Positions 6,739 through 13,802 of a DNA stretch of 17,871 bases are shown here, piece by piece (within the stretch, counting starts at the first letter, position 1; each line of letters starts with the position of its first letter). The notes under the pieces are model-generated. The model saw nothing but the letters and a program-made list of their open reading frames with translations, did no database searches and was not told the DNA's origin. Location of the stretch: NCBI GenBank assembly GCA_045403155.1, contig JAXIPB010000245.1, forward strand, positions 1 through 17,871. The letters are read 5' to 3'. The position numbers were made by a program, and so were the translations under genes. Source of the DNA: JAXIPB01 sp045403155. GTDB lineage: Bacteria; Actinomycetota; Actinomycetes; Mycobacteriales; Micromonosporaceae.

Positions 6739-7730
6739 AGCGTGGCGGAGAGCGCCTTCACCGGCATCGCCAGCTCGCCCAGGAGAGTCAGGTCCTCGGT
6801 GGCCGGCCGGCCCAGCGTAGTGAGGTAGTTGCCCACGATGACGGCGTTGATTCCGCCGAGGAGGCCATCGCGGGTGCCGAGGTCGCCAAGCGTGATCTCG
6901 CGTCCGCCCGCGTATCGCAGAATCGTGCGCGGCATCGCCAGCCGGAATGCGGCGATCGCCCGCAGTGCGTCCTTGGCGTCGAGCACATCCCGGTCACCCA
7001 GCGGAGTGCCCGGTCGCGGGTTGAGGAAGTTGAGTGGCACCTCGTGCGGCGTCAGCTCGCCGAGTTGCGCGGCGAACTCAGCCCGCTGCGCCAGGCGCTC
7101 GCCCATGCCGAGGATGCCGCCGCAGCAGACCTCCATCCCGGCGTCGCGAACCATGCGAAGCGTGTCCCATCGCTCCTCCCAGGTGTGGGTGGTCACGATG
7201 GTGGGGAAGTACGAACGCGCCGTCTCCAAGTTGTGGTTGTAGCGATGCACGCCGATCGCGGCCAGCTCGTCCACCTGGTCCTTGGTGAGGATGCCCAGCG
7301 ACGCCGCGATGTTGATGTCCACCTCCGTGCGGATGGCCGCCACTCCCTCGCGCATCTGCGCCATTAGCCGCTCGTCGGGGCCGCGCACGGCCGCGACGAT
7401 GCAGAACTCGGTCGCGCCCGTCGCGGCGGTTTGCTTGGCCGCCTCGACGAGGGAGGGGATGTCGAGCCAGACCGTGCGCACCGGGGAGGCGAAGACTCCG
7501 GACTGCGAACAGAAGTGGCAGTCCTCGGGGCAGCCGCCGGTTTTGAGCGAGACGATCCCCTCGACCTCGACCTCGGGTCCGCACCAGCGCATCCGGGTCT
7601 CGTGGGCCACCTGCAACGCCTCGGCCAGGTCCTCGTCCGGCAGCGACAGGACTTGAAGGATGCCATCCTCATCAAGACCGACCCCGGCCTCGAGCACCTG
7701 GGTACGAGCGCGGGCAAGGATCTCGGACAT
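6735..7730 (-). CDS. bioB: Biotin synthase
   Basis: A 331-residue radical-SAM enzyme that inserts sulfur into dethiobiotin to make biotin, the last step of the pathway. The radical-SAM [4Fe-4S] cluster ligands are C67, C71 and C74 in GGCPEDCHFCSQSG. The sequence then follows BioB closely: EFCIVAAVRGP, VDINIAASLGILT, YNHNLETARSYFP, EVCCGGILGMGE and PLNFLNPRPGTPL, the last close to the usual substrate-side segment. The ATG at 7730 lies 7 nt after a TAGGGT box and lacks a Shine-Dalgarno sequence, suggesting a leaderless message. The stop overlaps the GTG of bsaP. It is transcribed away from bioA-bioF-bioD, with the TMEM175-like gene between them. Confidence 0.97.
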   Translation of the reverse strand: MSEILARARTQVLEAGVGLDEDGILQVLSLPDEDLAEALQVAHETRMRWCGPEVEVEGIVSLKTGGCPEDCHFCSQSGVFASPVRTVWLDIPSLVEAAKQTAATGATEFCIVAAVRGPDERLMAQMREGVAAIRTEVDINIAASLGILTKDQVDELAAIGVHRYNHNLETARSYFPTIVTTHTWEERWDTLRMVRDAGMEVCCGGILGMGERLAQRAEFAAQLGELTPHEVPLNFLNPRPGTPLGDRDVLDAKDALRAIAAFRLAMPRTILRYAGGREITLGDLGTRDGLLGGINAVIVGNYLTTLGRPATEDLTLLGELAMPVKALSATL

Positions 7731-7737
7731 GGCTCGT

Positions 7738-7743
7738 ACCCTA
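7738..7743 (-). promoter_or_regulatory. -10 box TAGGGT, leaderless-type, for bioB
   Basis: On the minus strand TAGGGT is followed by 7 nt and then the bioB ATG at 7730. It lies in the 36-nt gap after the TMEM175-like gene, so bioB may have its own promoter as well as read-through. No convincing -35 box was found. Confidence 0.5.
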
Positions 7744-7766
7744 CAAGACCCCCTCGATCCGGTCGG

Positions 7767-8444
7767 TCAGGTGAAGTACTCCTCCCAAACTGGCGGCTTG
7801 GCCCGGTCGAGCAGCCACTCCCCGGGCATCGGGAGGAACCAGCACGCGATCGCGAGCCATGTGTTGATGAACGCGAGAGGGACCGATATCGCGAACGTCG
7901 CCACCGGGACGAGCGATGCGATGGCTCCCCACCTGAATGCCCCCTTCGGCATGTCAAACTTGAAATGGTGGCGGCGCCAAGCGTGCCGGTAGATGACTAC
8001 CTCCATGGTGCTGACACCGGCCGCGACCGTGGCGAAGGCGACCACGGAGATCGGGTTGGTCTCGTAACGGCCGAGCAACCCGGTCGGGAACGGCAGGAAG
8101 GCGATCAACGCCAGATAGATGAGATTGAGGCGGATCAGGGTTGTGTCGACGCTGCGGAGCTTGCCGAAGAACCGGTGGTGGGCGAACCAGTACGAACCGA
8201 TGACCGCGAACCCGACGAAGAAGCTGACGAACTCCGGTAGCAGGTCCGACAGAGCCTCGAGCATCTCCCCCGGCTCGCCGACGTTCGTGATCACTGGCAC
8301 GCCGATGCCCACGACCAGCAGCGTCATCGCGATGGCGAAAATGGCGTCGGTGAAGAACGCGGTGCGTTCAAACTCCAGGCCATCGCCGACGCGCTGGAAC
8401 ACGGTCGGACCTCGCCGCTCGGAACCCGATCGCGGTGCCCCCAC
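7767..8444 (-). CDS. TMEM175-family (DUF1211) integral membrane protein
   Basis: A 225-residue protein with about six hydrophobic segments (roughly 29-50, 66-86, 104-122, 131-150, 170-190 and 192-207). The first begins with R27 and FTD (31-33) followed by AIFAIAMTLLVVGIGVP. This matches the RxxxFSD signature of bacterial TMEM175, with S replaced by T. Family members are potassium-permeable channels built from four single-repeat subunits. The conserved FAHHRFF after segment 2 also fits the family. The GTG at 8444 follows a TAGGCT box by 6 nt. It is upstream of bioB on the same strand with a 36-nt gap. No functional tie to biotin is evident, so the arrangement may be incidental. Confidence 0.85.
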   Translation of the reverse strand: MGAPRSGSERRGPTVFQRVGDGLEFERTAFFTDAIFAIAMTLLVVGIGVPVITNVGEPGEMLEALSDLLPEFVSFFVGFAVIGSYWFAHHRFFGKLRSVDTTLIRLNLIYLALIAFLPFPTGLLGRYETNPISVVAFATVAAGVSTMEVVIYRHAWRRHHFKFDMPKGAFRWGAIASLVPVATFAISVPLAFINTWLAIACWFLPMPGEWLLDRAKPPVWEEYFT

Positions 8445-8450
8445 CGGCCG

Positions 8451-8456
8451 AGCCTA
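8451..8456 (-). promoter_or_regulatory. -10 box TAGGCT, leaderless-type, for the TMEM175-like gene
   Basis: On the minus strand TAGGCT is followed by 6 nt and then the GTG at 8444. This promoter must sit back to back with that of bioA in the 90-bp gap between the two genes. Confidence 0.5.
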
Positions 8457-8489
8457 ACCAACACAAACGTGTCATACTGCGCAACTGAT

Positions 8490-8505
8490 GGTCGTGCTCA
8501 CGACC
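8490..8505. promoter_or_regulatory. 16-bp palindrome in the bioA leader, candidate operator
   Basis: ggtcgtg-ct-cacgacc is a perfect 7-bp inverted repeat with a 2-nt centre, lying 30-45 nt before the chosen bioA start. A weak -10-like CATACT lies at 8473-8478, so the palindrome would fall just after the transcript start, a good place for a repressor. It does not resemble the BirA box or the mycobacterial BioQ site as I know them. It could instead be a small hairpin in the mRNA. Confidence 0.35.
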
Positions 8506-8534
8506 GAGGCCAACACACCAGGAGTGCTCGGCGG

Positions 8535-9857
8535 ATGGACAGCGCGGCGTGGCTCAAGCGAGATGCGGCATCGGTGTGGCACCCGTTCACGCAGCACAGT
8601 CAGTGGCTGGACGACGAGCCGACCGTGGTCGACCGGGCCGAGGGTCCGTGGCTCATCGACGTCGACGGTCATCGCTACCTCGATGGCGTGTCATCGCTCT
8701 GGGTGACCACGTTTGGGCACCGCACGCCCGAGATCGACGGAGCGATCAAGGCGCAACTCGACCGGCTCGACCACGCGACGTTCCTCGGCGCCACGCATCC
8801 ACCAGGGATCGAACTGGCCGAGAAGCTGCTCGCGACCGCACCGACCGGTGACGGACCGGCGCTATCCAAGGTCTTCTTCGCCGGCGATGGATCCAGCGCC
8901 GTTGAGGTAGCGCTCAAGATGGCCTACCAGCGATCCGTCCAAACAGGACACCCGCGCCCATTGTTCGTGCACCTCCGGGAGGCCTACCACGGCGACACCC
9001 TCGGCGCTGTCAGCGTCGGTGGGATGGAGCTGTTTCATGCGACGTACCGTCCCTTGTTGCTCACCACGTTGCCGGTCTCGTCGCCGGGCGTACGTTCCCC
9101 TGCACAGTCCCCGGCCGAGCGGGCGGCCGAGGTGGTCTTGGAGCTGACCGGATTGCTGGGTGAACGGGGCGACGAGGTCTGCGCCATCGTGGTCGAGCCG
9201 ATGGTGCAGGCCGCGGCCGGGATGCTCACCTACCACGCCGACTTCCTAAGGGCGGCTCGTCGCCTCGCGACGGAGCACGGCGCCCTGCTGGTATGCGACG
9301 AGGTCGCCGCCGGGGTGGGACGCACCGGACGGATGTGGGCCAGCGAGCATGCAGGCGTGGTGCCCGACCTTCTCGCCTGCGGTAAGGGACTGACCGCGGG
9401 CTATCTTCCGCTCTCCGCCGTGCTCACGACCGACTCTGTGTACGAGGCGTTTCTCGGCTCGCCGTCGTCGGGGCGGACCTTCTTCCATGGCCACACATAC
9501 ACGGCCAACCCGTTGTGCTGCGCGGCGGCCAACGCCCACCTCGATCTCATCGCCGCGCGCGGTCTGGTCGCGCAGGCCGCCGCGTTGGGGGAGCGCCTCG
9601 GCTCGCTGCTCGCACCGTTGGCGTCGGATGACCGCGTCATCGAGGTACGGCGAATCGGTACGATGACCGGTGTCGAGGTGCGTTCGGTCGGCGAGCGCAC
9701 GGGTGCCGCCGTCTGCCGGGCCGTCCGCCGGCGAGGCGTTTGGCTCCGCCCGCTCGGCGATACAGTCGTGCTGATGCCGCCACTCGCCTTGGGTCCCGCC
9801 GAGTCCGAACTGCTGGTTGGCGCGCTCGTCGAGGCGCTCGACGAGGTGGTCCGGTGA
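8535..9857 (+). CDS. bioA: Adenosylmethionine-8-amino-7-oxononanoate aminotransferase
   Basis: A 440-residue class III PLP aminotransferase that makes 7,8-diaminopelargonate from KAPA, using SAM as amino donor. Evidence is WHPFTQ near the N-terminus (15-20), GDGSSAVEVALKMA (117-130), EAYHGDT (149-155), CDEVAAGVGRTG (254-265), the PLP lysine K284 in CGKGLTAGYLPLSA, and the HGHTYTANPLCCAAA block typical of BioA. I chose the ATG at 8535 because GGAG lies about 10 nt upstream and the protein then starts at the usual place. A longer GTG start at 8469 would add 22 unconserved residues. The stop overlaps the bioF GTG as GTGA. It is the first gene of a three-gene operon. Confidence 0.96.
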   Translation: MDSAAWLKRDAASVWHPFTQHSQWLDDEPTVVDRAEGPWLIDVDGHRYLDGVSSLWVTTFGHRTPEIDGAIKAQLDRLDHATFLGATHPPGIELAEKLLATAPTGDGPALSKVFFAGDGSSAVEVALKMAYQRSVQTGHPRPLFVHLREAYHGDTLGAVSVGGMELFHATYRPLLLTTLPVSSPGVRSPAQSPAERAAEVVLELTGLLGERGDEVCAIVVEPMVQAAAGMLTYHADFLRAARRLATEHGALLVCDEVAAGVGRTGRMWASEHAGVVPDLLACGKGLTAGYLPLSAVLTTDSVYEAFLGSPSSGRTFFHGHTYTANPLCCAAANAHLDLIAARGLVAQAAALGERLGSLLAPLASDDRVIEVRRIGTMTGVEVRSVGERTGAAVCRAVRRRGVWLRPLGDTVVLMPPLALGPAESELLVGALVEALDEVVR

Positions 9858-11164
9858 GCCTCCCGCCGGAACGCGACTGGCTCTCCACCCTGGACGAGCT
9901 CGCCTTGGACAGGGAGAAGGCGGGACTGCGGAGGGAGCTCCGCCCGCGATCCGAGGACGACGGCCTCATCGATCTGGCCGGCAATGACTACCTGGGTCTG
10001 TCCAGCCATCCCGACGTGGTCGCGGCCGCGATGTCGACCCTCAAGGGGTACGGACTGGGGGCCACCGCCTCGCGACTCGTCCGCGGCAGCACCGACGTGC
10101 ACGCGGCACTCGAGGAGGGCCTCGCTTCTCTGCTCGGATGCGAGGCGGCGCTGGTCTACTCGTCGGGCTACCTCGCCAACCTAGGGGCGGTGCGGGCGCT
10201 GGCCTCCGCTTCCGCCGGGGCCGTGATCGCCTCCGACGCACATAATCACGCGTCTCTTGTGGACGGATGCCGGCTCGCGTCGGCTGGGCACGCGGGGGTG
10301 CCGACCACGGTCTACACCCACGCCGACCCGATATCGCTTGACGCCGCACTGGCGGCGACCGGCGGCGTCGCTGTCACCGAATCGATCTTCTCCGTGCACG
10401 GCGACCTCGCGCCACTCGAGGCGCTGCACGCGGTGACCCGGCGGCGCGGAGCGGTACTCCTCATCGACGACGCCCACGGTGTCGGTGTGGTTGGCCCGGC
10501 CGGTGCCGGCGGCGTGGCCGCGGCCGGTCTGGCCGGCGAGCCCGACGTCGTCACGACCGCGACCCTGTCGAAGGGCTTCGGCGGGGCGGGCGGAGTGGTG
10601 GCCGGCCCACGGGCATTCATCCGGCACCTGGTCGACACCTCGCGCACGTTCATCTACGACACCGGCCTGCCGCCATCGGTGGCGGCGGGGGCGCTCGCGG
10701 CCCTGGAGTTGATCCGCGGCGAGGCCGGAGAGGTCGCGCGAGCCGAACTGGCCGATCGAGCCGCGGCCGCGTTCCATCGGCTGCGTCACGCGGGTCTGCG
10801 GTTGTGCGAGCCGGCCGGCGGTGTGCTGTCGGTGGATGCGCCCGGGCCTGAGGACGCGCTGCGGTGGGCCCAGGCATGCCGGGCCCGGGGAGTCGCGGTC
10901 GGGTGCTTCCGGCCACCGTCCACACCGGACGGTGAGTCTCGACTGCGGCTGACCATCAACGCCGGCATCCCGCGCGAGGCGTTCGATCGGGCCCTGGAGT
11001 CGATCGTGGTGGCCGCCCCACCACCTTCCCGTGCGGCATATGTTCAGCAGTTGCCCCCTCCCGAGGGCTCAGACCGGGCAAGTGTTGAACAGTTGCCCCC
11101 TCCCGACCGTTCAGACCGGGCAAGTGTTGAACAGTTGCGGCGACCTGGGCGCGGAGACCAGTGA
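9854..11164 (+). CDS. bioF: 8-Amino-7-oxononanoate synthase with repeat-bearing C-terminal tail
   Basis: A 436-residue alpha-oxoamine synthase that condenses pimeloyl thioester with L-alanine to give KAPA. Recognisable blocks are LAGNDYLGL (41-49), GLGATASRLVRGS (67-79), SDAHNHASLVDG (127-138), DDAHGVGVVG (205-214) and the PLP lysine K240 in TLSKGFGGAGG. Normal BioF ends near ALESIVVA (380-387). Here a tail of about 45 residues follows, made of a 14-residue repeat (VQQLPPPEGSDRAS, VEQLPPPDRSDRAS, then VEQLRRP). The tail is polar, proline-rich and probably disordered. Both ends overlap their neighbours as GTGA. Confidence 0.96.
   Translation: MSLPPERDWLSTLDELALDREKAGLRRELRPRSEDDGLIDLAGNDYLGLSSHPDVVAAAMSTLKGYGLGATASRLVRGSTDVHAALEEGLASLLGCEAALVYSSGYLANLGAVRALASASAGAVIASDAHNHASLVDGCRLASAGHAGVPTTVYTHADPISLDAALAATGGVAVTESIFSVHGDLAPLEALHAVTRRRGAVLLIDDAHGVGVVGPAGAGGVAAAGLAGEPDVVTTATLSKGFGGAGGVVAGPRAFIRHLVDTSRTFIYDTGLPPSVAAGALAALELIRGEAGEVARAELADRAAAAFHRLRHAGLRLCEPAGGVLSVDAPGPEDALRWAQACRARGVAVGCFRPPSTPDGESRLRLTINAGIPREAFDRALESIVVAAPPPSRAAYVQQLPPPEGSDRASVEQLPPPDRSDRASVEQLRRPGRGDQ
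11042..11140. repeat. 42-bp tandem repeat in the 3' end of bioF
   Basis: Copies lie at 11042-11083 and 11084-11125, followed by a partial third copy to about 11140. The full copies differ at only a few positions around 11044-11047 and 11063-11068. The unit length keeps the bioF frame. Each copy contains gttgaacagttg or gttcagcagttg and a C-run, and the text looks unlike the surrounding GC-ending codons, as if the unit came from outside the gene. Confidence 0.9.
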
Positions 11165-11979
11165 GCGGGCCGCCGACCGAGTTGGCTGCCGGCCACCCGG
11201 GGTTGCGGGGACCGGTGGTCGTGACGGGCACGGATACCGGCGTGGGCAAGACGATCGTGACCGCGGCCATCGCCGCCGCTGCGACCGCGAAAGGGCTCCG
11301 CGTCGCCGTCGTGAAGCCTGGCCAGACCGGCGTCACGGAGGGTTCGACGATCGAGCCCGCTGCGCGGGCGCCCGCGGCGCGGTCCGCGCTGGTGCCGACT
11401 GCGCTGCCCGACATGGACATCGTGGTACGCCTGGCGGCCCCGGCCGCCGCGGTGACGCTGGCCAGCTATCCCGATCCGTTGGCGCCGCTGGCCGCATCGC
11501 GGGTCTCCGGCCTCCCTCCGTTGGAGATCGAGCCGGTGGTGGCCGCAATCCAGGATCTTGCGACGGGGCACGACCTCGTGCTCATCGAGGGCGCGGGCGG
11601 GCTGCTCGTACCGATGGGCCGCGCGGGCTGGAGCATTGCGGACCTGGCGCGCGACCTGTCTGCTCCGGTCGTCCTCGTGGCGCGGGCCGGGCTCGGCACG
11701 CTCAACCACACCGCGCTTACGCTCGAGGCCCTGGACCGGCGTGGGTTGCGCGCCGTGGTCGTGATTGGTGCGTGGCCCGCCGAGCCGGAGTTGGTGCACC
11801 GGACCAATCTCGATGACCTGCCGGGCGAACTCGCTGGCGCTCTTCCCGACGGGGCGGGAACACTGGCACCGAGGAAGTTCCGGTCCAGCGCCCCGACCTG
11901 GCTCTCCCCGGTCCTCCACGGCGAACTCGACCCCACGCGATTCCGGACCGAGTCCATCGCCCGAGGTCATGCGCGATAA
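11161..11979 (+). CDS. bioD: Dethiobiotin synthetase
   Basis: A 272-residue ATP-dependent carboxylase that closes the ureido ring of dethiobiotin from 7,8-diaminopelargonate and CO2. It has the P-loop GTDTGVGKT (23-31), the substrate lysine region VKPGQTG (51-57) and EGAGGLLVPMG (143-153). Between QTG and the conserved DxDIVVRLA segment lies an insertion of about 22 residues (60-83), mostly Ala and Pro, which shorter BioD proteins lack. The C-terminus (APTWLSPVL onwards) is somewhat longer than in E. coli BioD. The GTG overlaps the bioF stop. It is the last gene of the bioA-bioF-bioD operon. No bioC or bioH homologue is in the window, so pimeloyl synthesis must be encoded elsewhere. Confidence 0.94.
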   Translation: MSGPPTELAAGHPGLRGPVVVTGTDTGVGKTIVTAAIAAAATAKGLRVAVVKPGQTGVTEGSTIEPAARAPAARSALVPTALPDMDIVVRLAAPAAAVTLASYPDPLAPLAASRVSGLPPLEIEPVVAAIQDLATGHDLVLIEGAGGLLVPMGRAGWSIADLARDLSAPVVLVARAGLGTLNHTALTLEALDRRGLRAVVVIGAWPAEPELVHRTNLDDLPGELAGALPDGAGTLAPRKFRSSAPTWLSPVLHGELDPTRFRTESIARGHAR

Positions 11980-12259
11980 CGTTCCGTAGCGAAATCCCGC
12001 CCAAGGCCGACCCACTCGTGCCCGCCCTTTGCGCTGCTGTCCTATACGCAACACCAACGGAGAGTGATGCCAACCCATTGTGCGGACACACTGCACAGCG
12101 TGATGTCTGCAGATGAATCGCCGTGTTGCCTATAAGGAAGCAGAGCGACCCGACGGTCCGATGTGGGCGCCCGCGCCCGAGGGCGAACTGCGGCCGTCCG
12201 CGGCGCCTGCCGGCATCGACCGCGCACGAGGCGGCTTGCCTGCTCTCCGGCTGGAGCAG
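11980..12259. other. Convergent intergenic spacer, no gene seen
   Basis: These 280 bp separate the 3' ends of bioD (plus) and the S58 peptidase gene (minus). The left part (about 11980-12130) is less GC-rich than the flanking genes. Long frames here on either strand are extensions of antisense frames over the peptidase gene. A small GC hairpin (cgcccgcgcccgagggcg, near 12168-12185) may help end transcription, but no T-tract follows. I see no RNA gene or repeat. Confidence 0.5.
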
Positions 12260-13384
12260 CTAGCGACCGTGCGCGCGAAGCAGGGCGGCCACCTCGTCGG
12301 CCGGGAGCCCGTGGGACGTGTTGCCCGAACGGCCGGTCACGGTCGTGGCCTGGAGCAGGGCGTTGAGCACGCTCTCCTCGGTTGCGTCCACGACCGCCTC
12401 GAAGAACGGGTTCAGGTCGGATGGGGAGAGCGGCGGCCGGGTTGGTGTCTCTGCCCGCGGTGCGCGCAGGCCCGTGGCCGCGGCGAGGAAGATCTCGCCA
12501 CTGCCGTGGTGGGCGGTGGAGCCGGTTCGGGCCAGGCCGAGACCGGCCCGTCGGGCGAGCCGGGTGCATCCGGCGGAGTCGAGCGGGGCATCGGTGAGCA
12601 CCACGACAATGCACGATCCTGCCGGCGGCCCCGTCGTCTCGTCCGTTGGGGCCGGTGGCAGCAGCAGTCGGCCGACCGGCACACCGTCGACGGTGAGCCG
12701 CTCCCGGGAACCGAAGTTGGTCATCGACAGGACTCCGACGGTGTGTCCACTCTGGACCCTTCGCGATGCCGTGCCTATACCGCCCTTGAAGCCGAGGCAG
12801 CTCATGCCCGTACCCGAGCCGACCGCCCCCTCCGCCGGCGGAGTCGACGCACCCACAGAGGCGCGCGCCGCACGCAGCGCCAGGGCCACGTCGTCGCGCA
12901 CCACCTGCATCCGCCGGGTGTCGTTGAGGAAGCTATCGTCGCACTCGGCCACCACCGGGATGATCACGTCCTCGGTGCCGATTCCCGGCTCCTCTTCGCC
13001 GAGCAACTCGCACGCGGCGTCGTAGACACGGCCAAGCTGCATCGTCGCGGTCAGAAAGATCGGTGTCTCGATGGTCCCCCACTCGAGCGCCGAGAGGAAG
13101 CCGGTGCACTCGCCAGCGCCGTTGAGCACTGCACCGCCGGCCGGGATGGGCGAGCGGAAGAGGTTGCCGCCCGGGTCGATGACGGTCACTCCCGTACGGG
13201 CGACGCCCAGCCCGACGGGCGGGTCCGGTTCGTCGCGCCATACGGTGGCGTGACCGACGCCGACGCCGGGCACATCGAGGATGGAGTCGGTCGGGCCGGA
13301 CGGCAGCGAGCCGATCCTGATTCCAATGTCCGCAGCACGGGGTCTGGCTTTGCTGGAGGCGATCGACGCGGCAAGGTCGGGCAC
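12260..13384 (-). CDS. P1-family aminopeptidase (DmpA/S58, self-processing Ntn-type hydrolase)
   Basis: A 374-residue member of the DmpA family, which cleaves itself into two chains and frees an N-terminal serine nucleophile. The N-terminal part has ITDVPGV-like DSILDVPGVGVGHATV (33-48). The middle has GSGTGMSCLGFKGGIGTASR (189-208) and MTNFGSRERL (221-230). The predicted cut is between G256 and S257 in PPAGSCIVVVLTDAPL, followed by GLARTGSTAHHGSGEIFLA (283-301). Family members release N-terminal L- or D-residues or beta-amino residues; the substrate here cannot be assigned. No signal peptide is seen, so it should be cytosolic. The GTG at 13384 follows a TAGGCT box by 6 nt, suggesting a leaderless single-gene message. 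Confidence 0.92.
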   Translation of the reverse strand: MPDLAASIASSKARPRAADIGIRIGSLPSGPTDSILDVPGVGVGHATVWRDEPDPPVGLGVARTGVTVIDPGGNLFRSPIPAGGAVLNGAGECTGFLSALEWGTIETPIFLTATMQLGRVYDAACELLGEEEPGIGTEDVIIPVVAECDDSFLNDTRRMQVVRDDVALALRAARASVGASTPPAEGAVGSGTGMSCLGFKGGIGTASRRVQSGHTVGVLSMTNFGSRERLTVDGVPVGRLLLPPAPTDETTGPPAGSCIVVVLTDAPLDSAGCTRLARRAGLGLARTGSTAHHGSGEIFLAAATGLRAPRAETPTRPPLSPSDLNPFFEAVVDATEESVLNALLQATTVTGRSGNTSHGLPADEVAALLRAHGR

Positions 13385-13386
13385 GC

Positions 13387-13554
13387 GTGCAGCCTAATGC
13401 CGAGGAGCGCGGGGATTTGCTGACCTGCCAGTGGTCTGATCCGCAATCATGGTGTCCGATCGTCGCGGTGCACGAGGGCGGGCACCACCTGCCCACACTG
13501 GGTTCGCTGACGGTGGCGACGCTCGCCGGCTTGACCGGGCGGCCGGTAGTCTAG
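13387..13554 (+). CDS. Possible small hypothetical protein (55 aa)
   Basis: A GTG at 13387 opens a 55-codon frame ending at TAG 13554. Its second half uses GC-ending codons strongly, and it contains the peptides CQWSDPQSWCPIVAVHEGGH and LPTLGSLTVATLAG. I recognise no family. It fills most of the gap between the divergent peptidase and the acyl-CoA dehydrogenase remnant. It has no Shine-Dalgarno sequence, and its start lies opposite the peptidase start region. It may be a real small gene, the tail of an eroded gene, or chance. Confidence 0.25.
   Translation: MQPNAEERGDLLTCQWSDPQSWCPIVAVHEGGHHLPTLGSLTVATLAGLTGRPVV
13391..13396 (-). promoter_or_regulatory. -10 box TAGGCT, leaderless-type, for the S58 peptidase
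   Basis: On the minus strand TAGGCT is followed by 6 nt and the GTG at 13384. It is the same hexamer and spacing as at the TMEM175-like gene. No clear -35 box was found. Confidence 0.5.
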
Positions 13555-13558
13555 TTGA

Positions 13559-13574
13559 CTGAGCCGTCACTCAG
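13559..13574. promoter_or_regulatory. Inverted repeat before the gutted acyl-CoA dehydrogenase, candidate operator
   Basis: ctgag-ccgtca-ctcag is a perfect 5-bp inverted repeat, within a wider imperfect TGACTGA/TCACTCA pair, 15 nt before the GTG at 13590. TetR-type regulators of acyl-CoA genes often bind such TGACTNA-like palindromes near the promoter. A TTGACC at 13531-13536 could be a -35 box, but no -10 at good spacing fits it. Confidence 0.35.
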
Positions 13575-13589
13575 GGTTGGAAGGATTAC

Positions 13590-13802
13590 GTGGGCGTGCT
13601 GCCGACCGAGCTGATCCCCTTCACGGCGGAGCAGCACGAGATCGTCGGGCTGTGCCGGCGGTTCGGTACGGAGGAGATCCGCCCGGCCGCGCGATCGGTG
13701 GAAGATGCGGACACCCAGACGCCGTGGGAGTTCTGGCGCTCGGCCGAGGAGGGCACCTCCAACATCCAGCGAATGCTGATCGCCCGGGACCTCCGCCAGT
13801 GA
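13590..13802 (+). pseudogene. Acyl-CoA dehydrogenase reduced to its two ends by an in-frame internal deletion
   Basis: The 70-codon frame joins two recognisable pieces. Residues 1-52 look like the start of an acyl-CoA dehydrogenase (FTAEQHEIVGLCRRFGTEEIRP, then PWEFWRSA). Residues 53-70 look like its extreme end (EGTSNIQRMLIARDL, the usual YEGTSQIQRxxIAR). Roughly 300 residues between them, including FAD- and substrate-binding parts and the catalytic Glu, are gone, so no dehydrogenase activity is possible. The join lies near 13740-13752 and keeps the frame. A GGAAGGA ribosome site precedes the GTG at 13590. The TGA still overlaps the next GTG as GTGA, so the remnant may survive as a translational leader for the decarboxylase. 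Confidence 0.75.

Noticed and set aside
12103..12135. 10-codon mini-frame with a Cys-Cys pair after bioD
   Set aside because: It is too short to support, has no conserved neighbour that would make it a leader or precursor peptide, and no clear ribosome site.
12113..13423. 436-codon plus-strand open frame opposite the S58 peptidase
   Set aside because: It lies antisense to a gene with clear family motifs, its translation is low-complexity (Arg, Gly, Ala, His) and no family is recognisable. High GC routinely gives long antisense frames.
13577..13798. N-terminal extension of the decarboxylase to give 603 residues
   Set aside because: The added residues are an out-of-frame reading of the acyl-CoA dehydrogenase remnant. 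The family starts near the GTG at 13799.
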